NCBI GenBank assembly: GCA_016934095.1
Contig: JAFGTO010000255.1
Location: 1-11,180, forward strand
Source: Candidatus Glassiibacteriota bacterium
GTDB taxonomy: Bacteria; Gemmatimonadota; Glassbacteria; GWA2-58-10
Direction: 5' to 3'
Length of the DNA stretch: 11,180 nucleotides
The translations under genes were made by a program, and so were the position numbers. Shown here piece by piece: positions 6,937 through 11,180 of the stretch. Numbering within the stretch: position 1 is the stretch's first letter; each line of letters begins with the position of its first letter. Below the pieces are notes generated by a model, which saw only the letters and a list, made by a program, of their open reading frames with translations, was not told where the DNA came from and did no database searches.

Positions 6937-8559
6937 ATGGAGCCAGCCGCCGGGCGGCTGAGGTGCTCCCAGTGGCTGAAAGCCCTGGAAGAGGGGACCC
7001 TCGACCCGCAATTTTATCAATATATCGGAACGGACAGGCACCGGATCGATGAGCACTCGGACCTGCTGCGCCAGGCGCTGGAAGGGTTCCGGGAAAATTT
7101 CGGCGACTCCGGGCCCGTAACCCTGGTCCGCAGCCCCGGCAGGGTCAACCTGATCGGCATGCATGTCGACCACCGCGGCGGGGCGGTCAACCCCATTGCG
7201 GTCAAGGAGACCGTGGTGGCGGCCTCCCCCCGGGATGACGACCAGGTGTTCCTGGCGAACCGCAACCCCCATTTCCCGCCGCGGAATTTCCGCATTTCCG
7301 AAGAAATGCCCGAGATCCCGGTTGAGGACTGGGACGACTGGACCGCTAAGAACCTGGCCTCCCTGGCACGCCGCGGCCTGAGCGGCGACTGGAGCAACTA
7401 CGTGCGTGCCGGCGCCTGCTACTTCAGCGACCTGCTCTGGCGCGAAAGAGATCTGCCCCCCAGCTCGTTCAAAGGCATGAACGCTTTTATGGTCAGCAAC
7501 ATGCCGATGGCCGTAGGCCTGAGCAGCTCCAGCGCGCTGGTAGTGGCCACCGCCCGCCTGTTCTGCCGGTTCAACCGGATCGAGCTGGATGACCAGGCCC
7601 TGATCGACCACTGCGGCGCCGCGGAGTGGTATGTCGGGACCCGGGGCGGCAAGGGCGACCACGCCGCCATCCTGCTGAGCCGCCAGGGTAAGGTGACCAA
7701 CATCGGGTTCTTCCCGTTTTCGGTGGACTACCTCAGCTTTCCCGAGGAGTACCGGGCGATCCTCTGCAACAGCCTGATTATCAGCCCGAAAAGCGAGAGC
7801 AGCCGCAACGCTTTTAACGAGCGGATCGCCAGCTATGAAATCGGCTTCCTGCTCCTGTGCAGCCTGCTCCAGGGCCGGCCCGGCCTGGAGAAGATCCATC
7901 GGCTGCGCGATATCAACCCGGCCTGCCTGGCCTGCAGCGAGCTGGAGGTACTGGAGCTGCTGCTCGAATTGCCGGTCGCGGTCAGCCGCAACGAGGTGGA
8001 GGCCCTGGTGGGTAGCCGCCACGGCGAGACCCTCCGCAAGCTCTGGCAGACCCATCTCGAGCCGGAGCAGGGTTACCCGATCCGCGATGTGTGCCTTTTC
8101 GGGATCAGCGAATGCCTGCGCAGCCGGATGGCCGCCGATGTGCTGGAAAGCGGAATGATCGAGGCGTTCGGCGAGCTGATGAACGTCTCCCATGACGGGG
8201 ACCGGGTGAGCGCCCCGGACGGCTCCGGGCGTATACCCTGGCAAAGCTCGCTGGACAGAAAAACCCTGGATTCACTGCCGGCAAGCCGGGAATTTCTCCA
8301 TCTGCTTCCCGGCGGCTACCGGGTGAGCACGCCCGAGATCGACCGGCTGGTAGATCTCGCCCTGGAGATCGATGGCGTGCTGGGGGCGCGGCTGACCGGG
8401 GCCGGGCTCGGCGGATGCGTGGTCATCCTGGCGCACCAGCTTGCGGTCGGAGAGCTGCTGGCCAGGCTCGAGCGCGACTATTACGCCCCGCTCGGAAAGT
8501 CCAGCCAGGCGGAGGTCTGCCAGCCCCTGGCAGGCTGCGGGTTTTTCTCCGCACCCTGA
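6937..8559 (+). CDS. Divergent GHMP-family, galactokinase-like sugar kinase
   Basis: The 540-residue product carries all three GHMP kinase motifs. First is the galactokinase-type signature G68-R-V-N-L-I-G-M75-H76-V-D78 followed by HRGG. Second is the ATP-binding loop P190-M-A-V-G-L-S-S-S-S-A. Third is the C-terminal T487-G-A-G-L-G-G-C. D241 in GGKGDH occupies the place of the catalytic Asp of the galactokinase MDQ motif. It should phosphorylate a sugar, probably at the anomeric carbon, using ATP in the cytosol. In galactokinases the signature reads GEHxDY, with Glu and Asp contacting sugar hydroxyls. Here Glu is Met75 and Tyr is His79, so galactose itself is doubtful. The protein is well above the usual 380-460 residues, with an N-terminal extension of about 60 and extra sequence around 290-410. 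The ATG follows AAGGA (6927-6931) by 5 nt, 1 bp after the preceding stop. It is the last gene of the operon. Confidence 0.83.
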   Translation: MEPAAGRLRCSQWLKALEEGTLDPQFYQYIGTDRHRIDEHSDLLRQALEGFRENFGDSGPVTLVRSPGRVNLIGMHVDHRGGAVNPIAVKETVVAASPRDDDQVFLANRNPHFPPRNFRISEEMPEIPVEDWDDWTAKNLASLARRGLSGDWSNYVRAGACYFSDLLWRERDLPPSSFKGMNAFMVSNMPMAVGLSSSSALVVATARLFCRFNRIELDDQALIDHCGAAEWYVGTRGGKGDHAAILLSRQGKVTNIGFFPFSVDYLSFPEEYRAILCNSLIISPKSESSRNAFNERIASYEIGFLLLCSLLQGRPGLEKIHRLRDINPACLACSELEVLELLLELPVAVSRNEVEALVGSRHGETLRKLWQTHLEPEQGYPIRDVCLFGISECLRSRMAADVLESGMIEAFGELMNVSHDGDRVSAPDGSGRIPWQSSLDRKTLDSLPASREFLHLLPGGYRVSTPEIDRLVDLALEIDGVLGARLTGAGLGGCVVILAHQLAVGELLARLERDYYAPLGKSSQAEVCQPLAGCGFFSAP

Positions 8560-8608
8560 AGTCCGCCCGGCGGGCAGGAGGGCCAAAGCACCGCCTTGGT
8601 GCCCTCGT

Positions 8609-8630
8609 GCAGCGACTGCTTTTGTGTTTT
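8609..8630 (+). terminator. Possible intrinsic terminator after the kinase gene
   Basis: GCAG (8609-8612) and CTGC (8616-8619) form a short stem with a 3-nt loop, followed directly by TTTTGTGTTTT (9 of 11 T). A second hairpin GCACC/GGTGC (8588-8602) and a GCCC/GGGC dyad (8565-8575) precede it. The 4-bp stem is short, so termination may be partial. Position, 50 bp past the kinase stop and before a new gene pair, is appropriate. Confidence 0.4.
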
Positions 8631-8650
8631 GGTATCTGACAGATTACTAT
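8622..8650 (+). promoter_or_regulatory. Weak candidate promoter for the ligase-aminotransferase pair
   Basis: TTGTGT (8622-8627, three of six) and TACTAT (8645-8650, four of six) are 17 bp apart in a locally A+T-rich patch. The element overlaps the T-tract of the possible terminator. It would give a leader of about 37 nt to the ATG at 8694. The match is poor and the call rests mostly on spacing and position. Confidence 0.28.
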
Positions 8651-8693
8651 TTCATGCCCGATTACCCTGAACTTCTTCAAATGCAAAGGGACC

Positions 8694-10022
8694 ATGGCCA
8701 AGAAAAAACTGATCAACCGTACCTGGCAGCCTGAATTCGAGTGCATGGACCGTAAAAGCCTGGCCAGGCTCCAGCTCGAGCGCCTGCAGTCCGTGGCGGC
8801 ATACTGTTACCAGCGGGTGTCCCATTACCGCAAGCAGATGGATGCCGCGGGAGTGAAGCCGGATGACATCAGGAAGCTCGAGGACGTGCGCAAGCTGCCC
8901 TTTACCTCCAAGGCCGACCTCCGCGACAATTACCCGTTCGGCCTTTTCGCCGTGCCCAAGAAAGAGGTGGTGCGGGTGCATTCCTCGAGCGGCACTACCG
9001 GCAACCCCACGGTGGTCGGCTACACCCGCAAGGACCTGGAGACCTGGAGCGACCTCTGCGCCCGCTTTATCACCTCCGCCGGGGTGACCGATGAGGACAC
9101 CGCCCAGATCGCTTTCGGCTACGGCCTGTTCACCGGGGGGTTCGGCCTGCATTACGGGATGGAGCGCGTGGGGGCCAGGGTGATCCCGGCCTCCAGCGGC
9201 AACACCCGCCGCCAGATCAAGATCATGCAGGATTTCGGCACCACCGCGCTGGTCTGCACCCCCAGCTATGCCCTCTATATCGGCGATACCATTCGCGAGA
9301 TCGGGCTGACCCCGGAAGAGCTGGACCTGAATATCGGACTCTTCGGAGCCGAGCCCTGGAGCGAGCAGATGCGGGTCAAGGTCGAGGCCGGCCTGGACAT
9401 CCACGCCACCGACAACTACGGCCTGAGCGAGGTCATCGGCCCCGGTTTCAGCGGCGAATGCTACCGGAAGGACGGGATGCACGTCCAGGAAGACCATTTC
9501 CTGGCCGAGCTGGTGGACCCGGAGACCCTTGAGCCGGTGGACCCGGACTCTGACCGCCCGGCCGAGCTGGTGATCACCACCCTGACCAAAGAGGCTTTCC
9601 CCATGCTGCGCTACCGCACCAGGGACCTGACCCGGCTGATCACCGAGCCCTGCTCCTGCGGCCGCACCACCATGCGCATGGCCAAGCTCTCCGGCCGCAC
9701 GGACGACATGCTGATCATCAGGGGGATGAACATCTTCCCCAGCCAGGTCGAGTCCGTGCTGCTGGAGGCAGACCACGTGGAGCCGCACTACCTGATCGTG
9801 GTGGACCGGGTGAACAGCATGGACCGGCTGGAGATCCAGGTGGAAGTCAGCGAGACGCTTTTTCACGATGAGATGCGCCGCCTGCGCGAGCACCACCTGA
9901 CCCTGCAGCGGGCCATCGAATCAACCCTGGGACTGAGTGTCGAGCTGAAACTGGTCGAGCCCAGGACCCTGCCCCGCAGCGAAGGCAAAGCCAAGCGAGT
10001 AATCGACAAGAGGGATATCTGA
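8694..10022 (+). CDS. paaK: Phenylacetate-CoA ligase family enzyme (AMP-forming)
   Basis: The 442-residue product matches the usual 430-440 residues of PaaK-type ligases, which activate an aryl- or alkyl-acetate with ATP and join it to CoA, releasing AMP and PPi. Motifs in order: HSSSGTTGNP (residues 96-105, ATP phosphate loop), GLFGAEPWSEQMR (about 220), Y242-G-L-S-E (adenine/acid pocket), YRTRDL (about 305), GRTDDM at 334-339 followed by RGMNIFP, and a C-terminal SEGKAKR with the expected catalytic Lys (K432 or K434). The ATG at 8694 fits the family N-terminus; the preceding AAAGGG (8685-8690) is only 3 nt away, a short spacing. The aminotransferase gene follows after 1 bp. A CoA ligase of this family beside an aminotransferase suggests use of 2-oxo-acid-derived aryl acids, but no indolepyruvate or pyruvate oxidoreductase gene is in view. 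Substrate unproven; the symbol reflects family, not confirmed phenylacetate specificity. Confidence 0.9.
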   Translation: MAKKKLINRTWQPEFECMDRKSLARLQLERLQSVAAYCYQRVSHYRKQMDAAGVKPDDIRKLEDVRKLPFTSKADLRDNYPFGLFAVPKKEVVRVHSSSGTTGNPTVVGYTRKDLETWSDLCARFITSAGVTDEDTAQIAFGYGLFTGGFGLHYGMERVGARVIPASSGNTRRQIKIMQDFGTTALVCTPSYALYIGDTIREIGLTPEELDLNIGLFGAEPWSEQMRVKVEAGLDIHATDNYGLSEVIGPGFSGECYRKDGMHVQEDHFLAELVDPETLEPVDPDSDRPAELVITTLTKEAFPMLRYRTRDLTRLITEPCSCGRTTMRMAKLSGRTDDMLIIRGMNIFPSQVESVLLEADHVEPHYLIVVDRVNSMDRLEIQVEVSETLFHDEMRRLREHHLTLQRAIESTLGLSVELKLVEPRTLPRSEGKAKRVIDKRDI

Positions 10023-10023
10023 C

Positions 10024-11180
10024 ATGGATTTCGACACGCTTTACAGCTCCGCCGGCAGCCGCCTGAGGAGCAGCAAGATCCGCGAGCTGATGAGCCTGGC
10101 GGGCGCGCCCGGGATCATCTCCATGGCCGGGGGAATGCCGGACCCGGAGCACTTTCCTTTCGAGGACATCCGCCGGATCATGGATGCCTGGGATGCAGGC
10201 AAGAGGGCCGCCGCCCTGCAGTACGGCTCGACCGGGGGCTACCCCCCGCTGCTCGAGAGCATCGCCCGCTATGTCTCCGCCGCCGGAGTGGATACCGCGG
10301 GCCAGGTGATCCTGCCCACCACCGGGGCCCAGCAGGCGATCCAGCTGCTGACCAGGGTGTTCTGCGACCCCGGCGATGTGGTGCTGGTGGAGCTGCCCAC
10401 TTTCATCGGCGCCCTGGCGGTGTTTGTCAGCTACGGGGTGGAGCTGGTGGGGGTGAGGATGGACGAGAAGGGACTGGTCGTCCCGGAGCTTGAGGAAAAG
10501 CTCGCAGCCCTGCAGGCCGGAGGCAAGCGGGTCAAGTTCCTCTATACCAACCCCACTTTCCAGAACCCCTCGGGCATCACCATGACCCAGTCCCGCCGGG
10601 ATGAGCTGTATGAGATCTGCCGCCGGTTCTCATTGATGGTTGTCGAGGACGACCCTTATTTCGAGCTTTACTTCAAGGGTTCCCCGGCGGACTACCGCAG
10701 CCTGAAAAGCCGGGACACCGACAACCGGGTGGTCCTGGTCAACACTTTCAGCAAGATCCTCTCGCCGGGGATCCGCCTGGGCTGGATGACCGGGCCGGCC
10801 GGGGTGGTCTCCCGCTGCGAGCTGACCAAGCAGGGGATGGATGCCTGCAGCAGCAGCCTGAGCCAGGTGATCGCCGCCGACTACCTGGACTGCGGCGCGG
10901 TAAAGGAATATACCGCCAGGATGCGCCCGATCTACGCCCAGAAGTGCAGGACCATGCTCGGGGCGCTCGAGGCAGGGATGCCGGAGGGGGTGAGCTGGTC
11001 GCGCCCGGCCGGAGGGTTCTTCGTCTGGGTGGCCCTGCCTGCGGGCATGGACAGCGAGGCCCTGCTGAAGGAGAGTATCAGGAACAAGGTGGCTTTTGTT
11101 ACCGGGGCGCCTTTCCACGCGGATGGGGCCGGGGGCGACAAGCTGCGCCTGGCTTTCAGCAACAGCAGCCTGGAGCAGAT
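10024..11180 (+). CDS. PLP-dependent class I/II aminotransferase (LysN/KAT-II-like), 3' end outside window
   Basis: The frame is open to the window end, giving 385 codons of a family usually near 400, so only a few residues are missing. It starts MDFDTLYSSAGSRLRSSKIRE. Fold-type I features are visible: AGGMPDPEHFP substrate loop (residues about 35-45), QYGSTGGYPPL (about 66-76), Y174-T-N-P-T-F-Q-N181-P-S-G, E208-D209-D210-P-Y (PLP ring contact), N240-T-F-S-K244 with the Schiff-base lysine, and R375 in LRLAFSNSS for the substrate carboxylate. The YTNPTFQNPSG form and SPGIRLGWM are typical of the 2-aminoadipate/kynurenine/aromatic aminotransferase branch that also forms MocR C-terminal domains; no DNA-binding domain is fused here. 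A GAGGG site at 10010-10014 lies 9 nt before the ATG, inside the ligase gene. It probably supplies or consumes the 2-oxo acid linked to the ligase. Exact amino acid unknown. Confidence 0.9.
   Translation, partial: MDFDTLYSSAGSRLRSSKIRELMSLAGAPGIISMAGGMPDPEHFPFEDIRRIMDAWDAGKRAAALQYGSTGGYPPLLESIARYVSAAGVDTAGQVILPTTGAQQAIQLLTRVFCDPGDVVLVELPTFIGALAVFVSYGVELVGVRMDEKGLVVPELEEKLAALQAGGKRVKFLYTNPTFQNPSGITMTQSRRDELYEICRRFSLMVVEDDPYFELYFKGSPADYRSLKSRDTDNRVVLVNTFSKILSPGIRLGWMTGPAGVVSRCELTKQGMDACSSSLSQVIAADYLDCGAVKEYTARMRPIYAQKCRTMLGALEAGMPEGVSWSRPAGGFFVWVALPAGMDSEALLKESIRNKVAFVTGAPFHADGAGGDKLRLAFSNSSLEQ

Noticed and set aside
6823..8244. Long minus-strand open frame (473 codons) opposite the kinase gene
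   Set aside because: The plus-strand frame has unmistakable GHMP kinase motifs. The antisense frame has no recognisable motif and is a by-product of high G+C at third positions.
8654..8734. Small frame from ATG 8654 overlapping the ligase start, as a possible leader peptide
   Set aside because: It has no ribosome-binding site, overlaps the ligase gene out of frame, and contains no run of regulatory codons.
8652..9896. Minus-strand open frame of 414 codons opposite the CoA ligase gene
   Set aside because: The sense frame has the complete PaaK motif set, while the reverse product is His/Val/Gly-rich low-information sequence.

Overview
The window is a gene-dense, all plus-strand stretch that is roughly two-thirds G+C by eye. 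It comes from a diderm bacterium: the first two genes encode outer-membrane beta-barrel proteins, one of them an Omp85/BamA-family protein. The style of the large barrel protein (a beta-rich domain with a GTERVYLDG...DYVVDY...GTLTF core followed by a barrel) recalls high-GC FCB-group or candidate-phylum lineages such as Glassbacteria, Latescibacterota or Zixibacteria. That placement is from memory of such proteins and is tentative. No tRNA, rRNA, IS element, CRISPR array or phage gene was seen.

Region 1 (1-4749) is an envelope pair: a large surface/barrel protein open at the left edge, then, 24 bp later, a 600-residue Omp85 protein with POTRA-like repeats and a C-terminal barrel. They look co-transcribed, and the Omp85 protein may assemble or work with its neighbour.

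Region 2 (4750-5311) is a 562-bp intergenic region. It holds a hairpin just after the Omp85 gene, then two closely spaced sigma70-like promoters (TATAAT at 4999-5004 and 5036-5041). A leader of about 270 nt follows, with a 9-bp hairpin (5189-5215) and a weaker third promoter close to the next start codon.

Region 3 (5312-8559) is a tight three-gene operon with gaps of 4 bp and 1 bp. It encodes an inositol-monophosphatase-superfamily phosphatase, a stand-alone left-handed beta-helix protein resembling the acetyltransferase half of GlmU, and a divergent galactokinase-like GHMP sugar kinase. Together they suggest a sugar-phosphate pathway (phosphorylation, possible N- or O-acylation, dephosphorylation) with an unknown substrate. 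The kinase has Met where galactokinases have Glu in the substrate-recognition signature. This is the best candidate in the window for an undescribed pathway.

Region 4 (8560-11180) begins with a 134-bp gap carrying a possible terminator and promoter. A phenylacetate-CoA-ligase-family enzyme follows, then, 1 bp later, a LysN/KAT-II-like PLP aminotransferase that runs off the right edge. The pair fits catabolism or interconversion of aromatic or other 2-oxo/amino acids through an acyl-CoA.
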